A program made the translations under genes and the position numbers. From the NCBI GenBank assembly GCA_031276515.1, contig JAISMX010000044.1:1-34256 (forward strand): a DNA stretch of 34,256 nt. The letters run 5' to 3'. The DNA comes from Eubacteriales Family XIII. Incertae Sedis bacterium. Lineage in GTDB: Bacteria > Bacillota > Clostridia > Peptostreptococcales > Anaerovoracaceae. The notes beneath the pieces are model-generated. The model saw nothing but the letters and a program-made list of their open reading frames with translations, did no database searches and had not been told where the DNA came from. Below, one piece after another: positions 8,958-18,052 of this stretch (positions are counted from its first letter, which is position 1; the number at the start of each line of letters is the position of its first letter).

Positions 8958-9872
8958 TTGGAGCGCGAGAGAAAAATGGACTGCGACCAAGCTTTGGAGT
9001 TGCTTTCGCCATTTATCGACGATATGCTCGATCCGGAGGAGACCCGCGCGTTGCGCCTTCATCTTGAGGATTGCGCCGCGTGCAAGGCGGAATACGACCT
9101 GCTTGCGCGCATGCGAGAGGGGCTTTTGCGCGTTCCCGAGCGCCCGTTGCCGGCGGAGTTCGATGCGCGGCTCAAAGAGGCCATCGCGGCCTTGTCCGAG
9201 ACGGCGCCGCAAAGAGTCGCGCGGGCTTCGCGCGGGCGCCGCCGCGGGCTGAAGCCGGCGGCGTCGGTGGCGGCCGTGTTCGCGGTAGGCTTGCTGTCGC
9301 TGTTCCTTTACGCAAGGTCCGATATGTCCGGTCCCGCTTCCGGTCCGCTTTCCTCCGCGCGCGACGGAGCGGCCGTCTCGGAAGAGGCGCAAAGCGCCGC
9401 CTCCGCCGATGCGGACGCGCGCGCCGATTACGATTACGTCGCAGACGCGGAGGCCGCCTTGGATGAGGCGAAGAACGCCGCCGAAAGCGAAGGCGCCGCC
9501 GCCTTCGCGGATGTCGGGAAGGACGGCGCGTCCGGAAGCGCGCCGCCGGAGTTTTTTCCCGGCGCCGCCGATCTCCTGCGCCCGGAGGTTTACGAATTCC
9601 CGGACAGAACGGGCTATCCCGCGCGAGGAACGACGACGGGCGCGCACCGCTTGGATGAAAAAGCCGTGTGCGACGAGCTCTTGCGGGAGAAGTTAAGCGG
9701 CTGGACGTATAAAATCCTGAGCGAAGAGAAGCGTGACGGCGCCTTCGTCTACCGCGTGAATCTGATCGCCAACGAGGCCGGCATGGAGTTCAATCATGAA
9801 ATAGAGGTCGTCGTGACGGGGGCGAACAAGAAGGTGCGGGTATATTACGCGACGGAGTTCATGGGTCTTTGA
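8958..9872 (+). CDS. Zinc-finger (ZAS/zf-HC2) transmembrane anti-sigma factor
   Basis: A cytoplasmic ZAS domain with His35-x3-Cys39-x2-Cys42 (and Cys9) is followed by one transmembrane segment (about residues 101-119) and an extracytoplasmic part. It should hold the upstream sigma factor inactive at the membrane. The outer part begins with an Ala/Asp/Glu-rich low-complexity stretch (about 120-195) and ends in a small ordered domain (MEFNHEIEVVVTG, VRVYYATEFM). TTG 8958 is preferred because GAGGAGGA (8942-8949) is eight bases upstream; ATG 8976 is the alternative. The outer domain has no function I recognise. Confidence 0.85.
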   Translation: MERERKMDCDQALELLSPFIDDMLDPEETRALRLHLEDCAACKAEYDLLARMREGLLRVPERPLPAEFDARLKEAIAALSETAPQRVARASRGRRRGLKPAASVAAVFAVGLLSLFLYARSDMSGPASGPLSSARDGAAVSEEAQSAASADADARADYDYVADAEAALDEAKNAAESEGAAAFADVGKDGASGSAPPEFFPGAADLLRPEVYEFPDRTGYPARGTTTGAHRLDEKAVCDELLREKLSGWTYKILSEEKRDGAFVYRVNLIANEAGMEFNHEIEVVVTGANKKVRVYYATEFMGL

Positions 9873-9893
9873 ATCGACGGTACGGGAGCGTGA

Positions 9894-12638
9894 ATGGGAA
9901 ATAATACCATAATCATCATCGACGGAAACAGCTTGGTCAACAGGGCGTACTACGCCATACAGCGGCCGATGATCACAAGGGAAGGCGTGTATACGCAGGG
10001 TATATACGGCTTCCTCAATATGTTTTCCAAGCTCATGCGCGATCATGAACCCGGCTACGTCGCGGTCGCCTTCGACCGCAAGGCGCCCACATTTCGGCAC
10101 GAGGCCTACGCGGAGTACAAGGCGGGCAGAAAGAAGATGCCCGAGGAGCTCGTCATGCAGCTTGCGCCGCTCAAGGAGCTGCTCGCCGCGATGCGCGTCG
10201 GAATGCTGGAGCTCGACGGCTTTGAGGCCGACGACATCATGGGCGCGCTCGCGAAAAGGGCGGAGGAACAAGGATTCGAAGCGCTGATCATCACCGGCGA
10301 CAGGGACGCGCTGCAGCTGGTCGGCAAGAAGACGCGGGTGCTCATCACGAAGCGCGGCATCTCGGAATTCGAACTCTACGACGAGGCCGCCATGTTTGAG
10401 AAATACGGCTTCGGGCCGAAGGAATTCATCGATTTCAAGGGCTTGATGGGGGATCAGTCGGACAATATACCCGGCGTTCCCGGCGTCGGCGAAAAGACGG
10501 CTCGGAAGCTGATCGAGGAATTCGGCGACATCGAGAACCTATTGTCGAATCTAAAACGCGTTCCATCGGAAAATCTCAGGACACGACTGTCGGAAAACGC
10601 CATGCAGGCGCGCATGAGCCGCAAGCTGGCGGAGATCATCACCGACGTGCCGCTTGAAATCGACTTCGAGAGCTTTCGCGTCGCGGAACCGGACAACGAG
10701 CGCTTGGCGGAGCTTTACGCGAGGCTCGAATTCAACACGTTTTTGAAGAAGTTGAAATTGCCGGCCGGAGGGCCGAAAACCGCGACGGATCGCTTTGCCG
10801 GCGGAGAGGGCGCGGACGCCGAGGCGACTTTGGCGGGCGGCGCGCCCTTGTCCGCGGCGCCCGCGCTTCGCGTGCGCATCGTCGCGACGGAGGAAGACAT
10901 CGCGGACTTGGAACGGGCGGCCGCGGAGGCCGAATACGCCGTGATTCGCGGCTTCGGCGACAGGAGCCACGTGCGAAAGCCGCAGCTTTACGGCTTCTCC
11001 GCGCTGCTGGGCGACACTTGCTTCTATCTGCCCTTGGACGGCGCGACGGAGACTCTGCGCGCGGCGCTTTTCAGGGCGCTGAACGCGCCGCGCGGGGGCG
11101 TGGCCGGCCACAACCTGCTCGATGAATTCTACGCCCTGCGCGCCTTGGACGAGACCTTTGATCCGCCGGTTTTCTTCGATACGGCCGTCGGACAATACCT
11201 GCTCGAACCCACGCGCAGCGAATACGAACTCGGCGCCCTGATGATGGAATATTTTCGCGAAAATCCCATCGACGAAGAAAACCTCTTGGGCGAGGGGCGG
11301 CAGATGGACATGCTTTCGGACACGGACGAACAATACGCCGCCTGCGGCGCGGCGTGGTGCGGCGCCGCGGACAGGCTGATCGGCGTCATACGGGCGCGGC
11401 TCCGCGAGGAAGAGCTCGTGGACGTCCTCGAAGCCGCCGAGCTGCCGCTGATATCGGTGCTGTCCGATATGGAGACGGCGGGCTTTGCGATAGACGAAGA
11501 CGAGCTTCTGCGGGTCGGCGCCGCGCTGACGACCGACATAGAGACGCTCACGGAGAGCATCCACGAGGCGGCGGGCGAAAGCTTCAACATCAAATCCCCC
11601 GCGCAGATCGGCGTCGTGCTCTTTGAAAAGCTGGGTCTGCCCGCGTCGAAGAAGACCAAGGTCGGCGGCTACGCCACGGGAGCGGACATTCTGGAAAAAC
11701 TGCGCGACAAGCACCCGATAGTCGATCTCATACTCGCGTATCGCATGCTGACAAAGCTGAACGGCACCTATGTGGAGGGGCTTTTGCCGCTCGTGGGCGG
11801 CGACGGCAGGATCCACCCGCATTTCAAGCAGACCGTGACGGCGACGGGCCGCATAAGCTGCACGGAGCCGAATCTGCAAAACATCCCGATACGGCATGAG
11901 CTCGGCCGCTCCATTCGCAAGGCCTTCGTTCCGGAAAACGAAGAATTCGTTCTGGTCGGCGCGGATTATTCGCAGATAGAGTTGCGGGTGCTGGCGCATC
12001 TGAGCGATGATCCCGCGCTGACGGAGGATTTTCGCCAAGGGGCCGACATCCACCGCCGCACGGCCGCCCGCGTGTTCGGAGTCGCGGAGGAGGCGGTGAC
12101 GCCGCTTTTGCGGGGTCGCGCGAAGGCCGTGAATTTCGGCGTGATCTACGGCATGAGCGGTTTCGGCCTGTCGGAGGAGATCGGCATAAGCCGCAAGGAG
12201 GCCGAACGCTACATCGGGGAGTATTTCAAGACCCACGCCGCCGTAAAGGATTTCATGGACGGGCAGATACGATATTGCCGGGAGCGCGGCTGTGTGCAAA
12301 CCGTGCTCGGGCGCAAGCGGCGCATCCCGGAGATCACGGCATCCTCCCACACGGCGCGGCAGCTCGGCGAAAGGCTCGCGATGAACACCCCCATACAGGG
12401 GAGCGCGGCGGACATCATCAAGCTCGCGATGATCCGCGTGGCCGGCGCGCTGCGCGCTGCGCGGCTGCGTTCGAGGCTCATTTTGCAGGTGCACGACGAA
12501 CTGATCATCGAGGCGCGCGCGGACGAGCTCGACGCGGTCAAAGCGCTGCTGCGGGAGAATATGGAGCGAGCTTTTCCCTTGCGCGTTCCGCTCACGGTGG
12601 AATTGAATACCGGTAAAAACTGGTATGATCTAAAATGA
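9894..12638 (+). CDS. polA: DNA polymerase I
   Basis: A 914-residue family A polymerase for Okazaki fragment maturation and repair. The N-terminal 5'-3' exonuclease (about residues 1-295) shows IIIDGNSLVNRAYYAI, FEADDIMG, ITGDRDALQL and a DNA-binding helix-hairpin-helix (DNIPGVPGVGEKTARKL). The C-terminal polymerase has motif A (GADYSQIELRVLAHLS), motif B (RGRAKAVNFGVIYGMSGFG) and motif C (QVHDELIIEA). The middle 3'-5' exonuclease-like domain lacks its acidic catalytic residues: motif I reads YAVIRGFGD instead of a DxE, and motif III reads YAACGAAW instead of YAxxDAD. It is therefore probably a non-proofreading enzyme, as in Bacillus. The stop codon overlaps the coaE start. Confidence 0.97.
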   Translation: MGNNTIIIIDGNSLVNRAYYAIQRPMITREGVYTQGIYGFLNMFSKLMRDHEPGYVAVAFDRKAPTFRHEAYAEYKAGRKKMPEELVMQLAPLKELLAAMRVGMLELDGFEADDIMGALAKRAEEQGFEALIITGDRDALQLVGKKTRVLITKRGISEFELYDEAAMFEKYGFGPKEFIDFKGLMGDQSDNIPGVPGVGEKTARKLIEEFGDIENLLSNLKRVPSENLRTRLSENAMQARMSRKLAEIITDVPLEIDFESFRVAEPDNERLAELYARLEFNTFLKKLKLPAGGPKTATDRFAGGEGADAEATLAGGAPLSAAPALRVRIVATEEDIADLERAAAEAEYAVIRGFGDRSHVRKPQLYGFSALLGDTCFYLPLDGATETLRAALFRALNAPRGGVAGHNLLDEFYALRALDETFDPPVFFDTAVGQYLLEPTRSEYELGALMMEYFRENPIDEENLLGEGRQMDMLSDTDEQYAACGAAWCGAADRLIGVIRARLREEELVDVLEAAELPLISVLSDMETAGFAIDEDELLRVGAALTTDIETLTESIHEAAGESFNIKSPAQIGVVLFEKLGLPASKKTKVGGYATGADILEKLRDKHPIVDLILAYRMLTKLNGTYVEGLLPLVGGDGRIHPHFKQTVTATGRISCTEPNLQNIPIRHELGRSIRKAFVPENEEFVLVGADYSQIELRVLAHLSDDPALTEDFRQGADIHRRTAARVFGVAEEAVTPLLRGRAKAVNFGVIYGMSGFGLSEEIGISRKEAERYIGEYFKTHAAVKDFMDGQIRYCRERGCVQTVLGRKRRIPEITASSHTARQLGERLAMNTPIQGSAADIIKLAMIRVAGALRAARLRSRLILQVHDELIIEARADELDAVKALLRENMERAFPLRVPLTVELNTGKNWYDLK

Positions 12639-13228
12639 CGATCATCGGACTTACGGGCGGCATCGGCAGTGGCAAGTCCGCCGCCGGCGATTATCTCGTC
12701 GAAAAGGGATATGCGGTCATAGACGCGGACGCGCTCGCGCGCGAGGCCGTGGCCGTCGGCTCCGCGGGTTTGTCCGCCGTTGTGGCGCGCTTCGGCGAGG
12801 ATGTGTTGCTGCCGGACGGAAGTCTGGACAGGAAGGCTCTCGCGGCGCGCGTGTTTTCGGACGCGGACGCGCTCGCGGAACTGAACGCCATGCTGCACGC
12901 CGGGATTCTGCGAGAGATGCGCGCGCGCGCCGAGCGTCTGCGCGCGGAGGGCGCGAAGGCCGTGTTCCTGAACGTGCCGCTTCTGATCGAAACGGGCATG
13001 CAGTCCGAGGTGGACGCGGTGTGGCTCGTGGACGCGGACGAGGAGGAGCGCGTGCGGCGCGTCGTCGCGCGCGACGGCGCGAGCTCCGAAGAGGCGCGAC
13101 TGCGCATCGCGGCTCAGCTGCCGTCGTCCGAAAAGCGTCGCCACGCTTCTGAGATCATAGACAATTCCGGCGCGCTCTGCGACTTGCGCGCGGCGCTGGA
13201 CGCTTTGCTCGAAAAATACGGAATTTGA
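12635..13228 (+). CDS. coaE: Dephospho-CoA kinase
   Basis: A 197-residue kinase of the last CoA synthesis step. It starts with the P-loop GLTGGIGSGKS (residues 5-15), followed by VIDADALAREAV and the lid/CoA-binding region (FLNVPLLIETGM, VWLVDADEEERVRR). Length is normal for the family. ATG 12635 overlaps the polA stop in ATGA, indicating translational coupling. The polA-coaE order is common in Bacillota. Confidence 0.95.
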   Translation: MTIIGLTGGIGSGKSAAGDYLVEKGYAVIDADALAREAVAVGSAGLSAVVARFGEDVLLPDGSLDRKALAARVFSDADALAELNAMLHAGILREMRARAERLRAEGAKAVFLNVPLLIETGMQSEVDAVWLVDADEEERVRRVVARDGASSEEARLRIAAQLPSSEKRRHASEIIDNSGALCDLRAALDALLEKYGI

Positions 13229-13242
13229 GGACGGTCGCTCGC

Positions 13243-14970
13243 GTGGACACGGAAACGATACAGGAAACGGCACACGAAAACAGGGGAAAATCGCGCGGAC
13301 GCCGCCGGCTCTCGGCATGGGCTTCGACCCTCCTCTGCGCGCTGATCGCCGTGCTTTTGAGCGCCTGCGGCACGAGTGTGCGCGTCATGCTCGGCGGCGC
13401 CGAAAAGCCGGAAAACGTCTTGACGGCGTCCTCCGTCGTATTCCTTCCCATGGAGTCGGTGCGGACGCTGAATCCCATCCTCTCGAAGGATGAGGACAGC
13501 TATCGCATATGGAAACTCATCTATGACGGTCTGTTTGAACCGGGCGACGACTTGTCCATGACGCCCTCTCTCGCGGAGAGCTACGCCTATGACGAGAGCG
13601 GCCTTTCCATGAACATACGCCTGAAAAGCGGTCTGCTCTGGTCCGACGGCGAACCTTTGGACGCGGCCGACGTCGTGTTCAGCATCGACGCCTACGCCGC
13701 GGATCCGAATGCCCATCTCTACGGCGAAAACGTGCGCGGCATACGATCCGCCAAGGTCGCCGCGGAAGATCCCCTGTCGCTCGTCGTCTCGTTCAGGGAT
13801 GCCAAGGACGCGAGCGCCGCTTTGCTCACCTTTCCCATATTGCCCGCGCACCTCTATCGCAACCGCGGCGAACTGCGCGGGAAAGCGGAGGATTTCATTC
13901 CCGTGGGATCGGGCCCCTACGCCGTGAAGGAATTCGATCGCTATTCTCATTTGACGCTCGTGGGCAATCCGCATTTCTCCGGCGGCGAGACCCCTCGGAA
14001 CACATTGGAATTCAAGATGATTCCTTCCATGAACGACGCGCTGAACATGCTGGGCATCAACGCGATCTCGTACGCGGTCTCCAAAGAGGGCGACAGGGCC
14101 ACGATCTATCGCGACGCGAACATACGCGTGCGGTCCTTTCCCTCAAACGAAGCGGTCTGGATCGGTTTCAACTTCAACGGAGGGCCGCTTGCGCGCAAGG
14201 AAGTGCGGCAGGCCGTCGCTTTCGCCGTAAACAGCGAAGAGTTGCTGGAGGTTTGCTTCTTCAGCAGCGGCGTTCCGGCCGACAGCATCTACTATCCGGG
14301 CTTCCTCGGAATTGGAGAAAACGCGGATCCCTATCCCGTGAACATCGACAAATCGAATCTGCTGCTCTCTTTGGCGGGGCTTTCGGACGCGAACGGAGAC
14401 GGTTTTCGCGAATATTTTTCGGTCGAGGAAGGGGAGGAGGAGGGCGCGTTGCGCACGCTGTCGCTGCGCCTGCTCGTCAGAGGAGACGACGTTTCCGGGG
14501 TGTCGGCCGCGCAGATGATCGGGTCTTCGCTGAGCCGCGTCGGTCTCGCCTGCGAGCTCGCGGTTCTCGACGGAGAAGCGTATTCGGCGGCGCTCGCGGA
14601 GGGCGCTTACGATCTCTGGCTGGGGGGCGCCGTGATGAGCGAGCGTTACGACCTGAGATCGTTGCTGCATTCGGCTTACGGCAATCCGATAGCCTACGCC
14701 GATCCCGCCATGGACGCGCTCTTGGACGATTTCGCGGCCGCGAAATCCGAGGACGCGCGCCGCGAAACGTTCGCGGAGATACACGCGCGCCTCGTGGATG
14801 AGATTCCGTACTACTGCCTCTTCTACAAGACCTACGGCGCGGCGGCCTCTCCGGCGCTCGAAGGCGATCCGGACCCGCGTTTCGACGATATCTATCGCGG
14901 CTGCGAGTCGTGGCGGTGCGTATACGAGACCGCATCGAGCGCGGGCAAAACCGGCGCGGTGGGTGAGTAG
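13243..14970 (+). CDS. Peptide/nickel-type ABC transporter substrate-binding lipoprotein (SBP_bac_5)
   Basis: A 575-residue solute-binding protein. The N-terminus has a basic stretch (RGRRR), a hydrophobic segment and the lipobox LSAC with Cys42 as the lipidated residue. The mature part is a family 5 (oligopeptide/dipeptide) binding protein: NPILSKDEDSYRIWKLIYDGLFE, LKSGLLWSDGEPLDAADVVFS, PVGSGPYAVKEF and REVRQAVAFA-type segments are recognisable (here RKEVRQAVAFAVNSEELL). GTG 13243 follows GAGGACGG; TTG 13225, overlapping coaE, is the other option. No permease or ATPase genes follow, so it is an orphan binding protein within the window. The substrate is unknown. Confidence 0.87.
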   Translation: MDTETIQETAHENRGKSRGRRRLSAWASTLLCALIAVLLSACGTSVRVMLGGAEKPENVLTASSVVFLPMESVRTLNPILSKDEDSYRIWKLIYDGLFEPGDDLSMTPSLAESYAYDESGLSMNIRLKSGLLWSDGEPLDAADVVFSIDAYAADPNAHLYGENVRGIRSAKVAAEDPLSLVVSFRDAKDASAALLTFPILPAHLYRNRGELRGKAEDFIPVGSGPYAVKEFDRYSHLTLVGNPHFSGGETPRNTLEFKMIPSMNDALNMLGINAISYAVSKEGDRATIYRDANIRVRSFPSNEAVWIGFNFNGGPLARKEVRQAVAFAVNSEELLEVCFFSSGVPADSIYYPGFLGIGENADPYPVNIDKSNLLLSLAGLSDANGDGFREYFSVEEGEEEGALRTLSLRLLVRGDDVSGVSAAQMIGSSLSRVGLACELAVLDGEAYSAALAEGAYDLWLGGAVMSERYDLRSLLHSAYGNPIAYADPAMDALLDDFAAAKSEDARRETFAEIHARLVDEIPYYCLFYKTYGAAASPALEGDPDPRFDDIYRGCESWRCVYETASSAGKTGAVGE

Positions 14971-14977
14971 CAACCGA

Positions 14978-17557
14978 CTAACCGATCAGCTTCAGCTCAA
15001 GCGCTATGCGGATCACGTCCATGTTGTTTTCCGCGCCGAGCTTCGCGTATATGATCTGAAGCAGGGATTTCACCGTATTGATCGACAATTGCCGGTTGAC
15101 GGCGATCTCCGATCTCGAAAGCCCGTGATAGAGATCCGTCAGTATCTCGACCTCCCGCGGCGACAGATGTATCTCGTCGCCCAGATGGTTCGCCTTTCTG
15201 TATTCCGACACCACAAAGGCCAGCTTCTTCGCGTAGGTGGCCGATTTTTTGTTGATGCGCGCAAGCCATTCCGCCGGAATGCCGCAGCCCGCGGCCTTCA
15301 TGGCCGCGCGGCTGAGCGTGCGCATCTTGCTGCCGTATTCGACGAAGGGCATTTCGAAGGCGTTGGGGCGCGCCAGCTCGTAGGCCTCGGAGAACGCGGC
15401 GAAAGCGCCGGCCTTTTCGTGTAGTTGATATAGGCAGACCGCTTTCAGCAGTTTGAATTCGAGCCGCATGAGCAGAAGCATGCCCTCGGAATCTCGGCTG
15501 TCGAGGAAGGCAAGAAGCTCGTTGTACTTGTTGTCCGCCCAATGGCACCGCATGCGCACCGGTATTTCAAAATCGAGCATGACGGACGGCGTCACGCTGT
15601 CTTCGAAACCGCCCTTGAGCCAGTCGGCAATGCGCGCGTTCTGCCCGAGCTGCGCGTAGTACCAGCTCGTCACGAGATCGTAGTCCACGGGGCTTATGGG
15701 GTGTTCCGCGAGCTCCGTCGACATGTCGAGATGCTTCAGATGTCTCTGCAGCTTCGCGTAATCGCCCGCCTGCAAGCCGATGCGAAGCAGATAAAATACG
15801 GCGCGGCTTTCGATTTCGCGCTGATGGTTCTCCTTTGCCTTGTACATGGCTTGGTAAGCGAATTTCTCCGCGTCCTGCAATTCTCCGCGCATATAGGCGA
15901 GCTCCGCACGCGCCAAAGAATTCAAACCCTGCATGCAGCCGTTCATGGAATGCGCCGCATAAGGCGTCAAGCGGTCGAGGTTTTCGATGTACAATTCCAT
16001 CTCGCCGCTCTCCGCGCCGCCGGCCCTGCACGCGTAGGAGCCCAGGGTGACGCTGGTGACGGGTCCCCTGACCGCGTAGGGGCCGAAGGGGGCGCCGAGC
16101 TTGAAATACCGGTCGGCCCGCTCAAAGCAGCGCCACACTTCCCGATCCGGGCGCAGGGGATACAGCATCATGCGCGCAAAGCCCAGATTGTTGTAAGCGC
16201 CAAGCAGGACGCGGCAGTTGAATTTGGAAGGAGGAAGTTTCTCGAAGCGCTCTATGGTCTCATTCATCATGGCGATGGCGTCGTCGAAACGGCCCGCGCT
16301 CATGAGCAGTCGCATGTAGAGACTGTGCGATATGGGGTTCTCCCGGAAAAGCGCGTCGAGACCTTTTTCGATGGAGGCGAGTATGAACCTTGCGGTGTCC
16401 ATGGGAATCACCTGCGGGAGCATGTACGCTATGTTCACGATGGCGCGGTAGTCGCCGGCCTTTTCGTGATAGGCAATCGCGTCTATCCTGCGGTCGTTTT
16501 CCTCGAACCAGCGGGCGGCCGCGCTATAGGTCGCGCGCGTTTCCTCCTCGGACAGCGTGTCTTGCTTCCGCGTCAGGTAAGCGAGGAACAGATGGTGGAT
16601 GCGAAACGCGTTGATGTACGCGTCGTAGCGTATGAAGGAGCTGATCTCCGTCATCTCCTCGAGGAGGCGGGCGTCGTCGCCGGCCAGAAGCTTTGTGAGT
16701 TCGTGGGGAAGATGCTCTATGAGCGAAAGCCGGATCAGGAAGCGTCGCAGCTCCTCGGACATCGCCAGAAATATCTCGCTTTCGATCAGCTTGAATATAT
16801 TCTGCTTCATGGCGGATATGGCGAGATTGCCCTGCGTCGTCGGCGCGTGCATGAGGGAAAGTCCGATCAAATTGACCGCGAAGGCCCAGCCGCCCGTGTC
16901 GCGGTGGATGTCGGACAGCGCGCTCTGCGAAGGCTTTACGCCCAGCATGCGGAAATAGTCGAGCGTTTCATCCCTCGTGAAGCGCAGATCGTCCTCGTTG
17001 ATCTCAAAGAGCCAGCCCTTGGACGCCGGTGTGACCGTGTTGATGGCGGGCATGGTTCTCGATATGAGAATGGTCGTTCTGTTGGTCGCGGACTTGTGAA
17101 AGCGAAGGCGGACAATGCGCTCCACGAACGCGAGCAGGGCGGGATTGTGTATCAGATGGAAGTCGTCCAAGACGAAGACGTATTTTTTCTTGGGCGTCGC
17201 CTCGTCTTCGAGGGCGGACATCCATCGGTCGTACTGCGTTTCCGTTTCGGGGAAGCCGATCTCCGTCAGCTTCGCGGCGAGGTTTTCGTTGTGCAGCGAA
17301 ATGGTGTGCGTATAGTTTTCCCAGAAGCGCGAGGCGAGGTTGTCGCGCTCGGAAAGCTGTATCCACGTCGCGATGATGTCGCCCTGTCGCAGGAACGAAT
17401 ACACCGCCTGCGTTTTGCCGTATCCGGCGCCGGCCACGACCGTGATGAGCGGATACTGCAAACCCTGCCGCAGCAATTCCGAGATATGCGGTCTTTGCAG
17501 GTGATATCGCCTGTGGGAGATCACGGGCGCATTGCTGTGAAACGTTGTCTTTGGCAC
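14978..17557 (-). CDS. MalT-like LuxR family transcriptional regulator (STAND ATPase)
   Basis: An 859-residue regulator. A Walker A motif GAGYGKT (residues 43-49) and a Walker B-like YVFVLDDFHLI define an N-terminal STAND/NACHT-like ATPase. A long helical-repeat region follows, and a C-terminal LuxR helix-turn-helix is visible (HLSPREVEILTDLYHGLS, SEIAVNRQLSINTVKSLL). Such proteins switch on target promoters when a ligand binds the ATPase/repeat part. GTG 17557 is chosen because GGAGGG stands eight bases upstream; an in-frame upstream extension lacks a ribosome site and overlaps the promoter. It ends seven bases from the convergent lipoprotein gene. The ligand and targets are unknown; glgC lies upstream on the same strand. 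Confidence 0.88.
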   Translation of the reverse strand: MPKTTFHSNAPVISHRRYHLQRPHISELLRQGLQYPLITVVAGAGYGKTQAVYSFLRQGDIIATWIQLSERDNLASRFWENYTHTISLHNENLAAKLTEIGFPETETQYDRWMSALEDEATPKKKYVFVLDDFHLIHNPALLAFVERIVRLRFHKSATNRTTILISRTMPAINTVTPASKGWLFEINEDDLRFTRDETLDYFRMLGVKPSQSALSDIHRDTGGWAFAVNLIGLSLMHAPTTQGNLAISAMKQNIFKLIESEIFLAMSEELRRFLIRLSLIEHLPHELTKLLAGDDARLLEEMTEISSFIRYDAYINAFRIHHLFLAYLTRKQDTLSEEETRATYSAAARWFEENDRRIDAIAYHEKAGDYRAIVNIAYMLPQVIPMDTARFILASIEKGLDALFRENPISHSLYMRLLMSAGRFDDAIAMMNETIERFEKLPPSKFNCRVLLGAYNNLGFARMMLYPLRPDREVWRCFERADRYFKLGAPFGPYAVRGPVTSVTLGSYACRAGGAESGEMELYIENLDRLTPYAAHSMNGCMQGLNSLARAELAYMRGELQDAEKFAYQAMYKAKENHQREIESRAVFYLLRIGLQAGDYAKLQRHLKHLDMSTELAEHPISPVDYDLVTSWYYAQLGQNARIADWLKGGFEDSVTPSVMLDFEIPVRMRCHWADNKYNELLAFLDSRDSEGMLLLMRLEFKLLKAVCLYQLHEKAGAFAAFSEAYELARPNAFEMPFVEYGSKMRTLSRAAMKAAGCGIPAEWLARINKKSATYAKKLAFVVSEYRKANHLGDEIHLSPREVEILTDLYHGLSRSEIAVNRQLSINTVKSLLQIIYAKLGAENNMDVIRIALELKLIG

Positions 17558-17573
17558 GCGGGTTTCCCTCCGC

Positions 17574-17602
17574 AATAAAACAACCGAAGCTTTCGGCTTC
17601 GG
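17574..17602 (-). terminator. Terminator-like hairpin in the regulator leader (possible attenuator)
   Basis: Read on the minus strand: CCGAAGC, loop CGAAA, GCTTCGG (17602-17584), then TTGTTTTATT. This is intrinsic-terminator architecture placed between the promoter and the ribosome binding site of the LuxR-type gene. It may attenuate or delay expression; no alternative antiterminator fold was worked out. Confidence 0.5.
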
Positions 17603-17723
17603 CGGAAATGCGATCAAAACGAGTTCCTCTCGCGCAAATGAGATCGTATACGCTTCTTTTGCAACGGAGAGAAACGTCGAAAGGGATTCACGAGACGGTA
17701 GGATTCCCTTGGAAGCTATAAAT

Positions 17724-17752
17724 ATGTTATCATTGTATAATCGTTCAGTCAA
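17724..17752 (-). promoter_or_regulatory. Promoter of the LuxR-type regulator
   Basis: Minus strand TTGACT (17752-17747), 17-base spacer, and TAACAT (17729-17724). It gives a leader of about 160 bases containing the hairpin at 17574-17602. Confidence 0.6.
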
Positions 17753-17820
17753 GAAAAAACATTGATTATTAAACAAATTTTAACATAAAATACATCTCGG
17801 CGTAATAATTAATACCCAAT

Positions 17821-18035
17821 CGGTAAGGTTATCGATGCCCCGGAACTCGCCCGGCGAAAAGGCAGGCGCCCATATATATTAAATTAGCGGAATCCGCGCC
17901 CTTCGGACGTCGCCCCCCTTGCTTCGCCCGATTTGCGTAGCCACGCGAGGCTGCGGAGTTCCTATCCCTTTACCCCTGTAATTTGAAAACCCAATGCTTC
18001 GCCAAACAAGCCTCGGGGCATCGATAACCTTACCG
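17821..18035. repeat. 215-bp element bounded by a perfect 22-bp inverted repeat
   Basis: The left arm (17821-17842, beginning CGGTAAGGTTATCGATG) is the exact reverse complement of the right arm (18014-18035). The 171 bases between have no credible coding frame but contain smaller palindromes, e.g. GCGGAATCCGC near 17888 and GCGTAGCCACGC near 17935. It fills most of the gap between glgC (stop 18053) and the promoter of the LuxR-type gene. No target-site duplication is obvious. Candidates are a MITE-like non-autonomous mobile element, a structured noncoding RNA, or a large hairpin ending glgC transcripts. Confidence 0.8.
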
Positions 18036-18052
18036 TTCAAGTTTCGCTTTTT

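Noticed and set aside
10551-12494. A 647-codon minus-strand open frame opposite polA
   Set aside because: Same GC-driven antisense effect; polA motifs on the plus strand account for the region.
15542-17578. A 678-codon plus-strand open frame opposite the LuxR-type regulator
   Set aside because: No start signal or domain; the minus strand encodes a clear STAND/LuxR protein.
17558-17776. A 73-residue N-terminal extension of the LuxR-type regulator
   Set aside because: It would run through the promoter and leader hairpin, and the GTG at 17557 has a strong ribosome site that matches the normal start of the ATPase domain.
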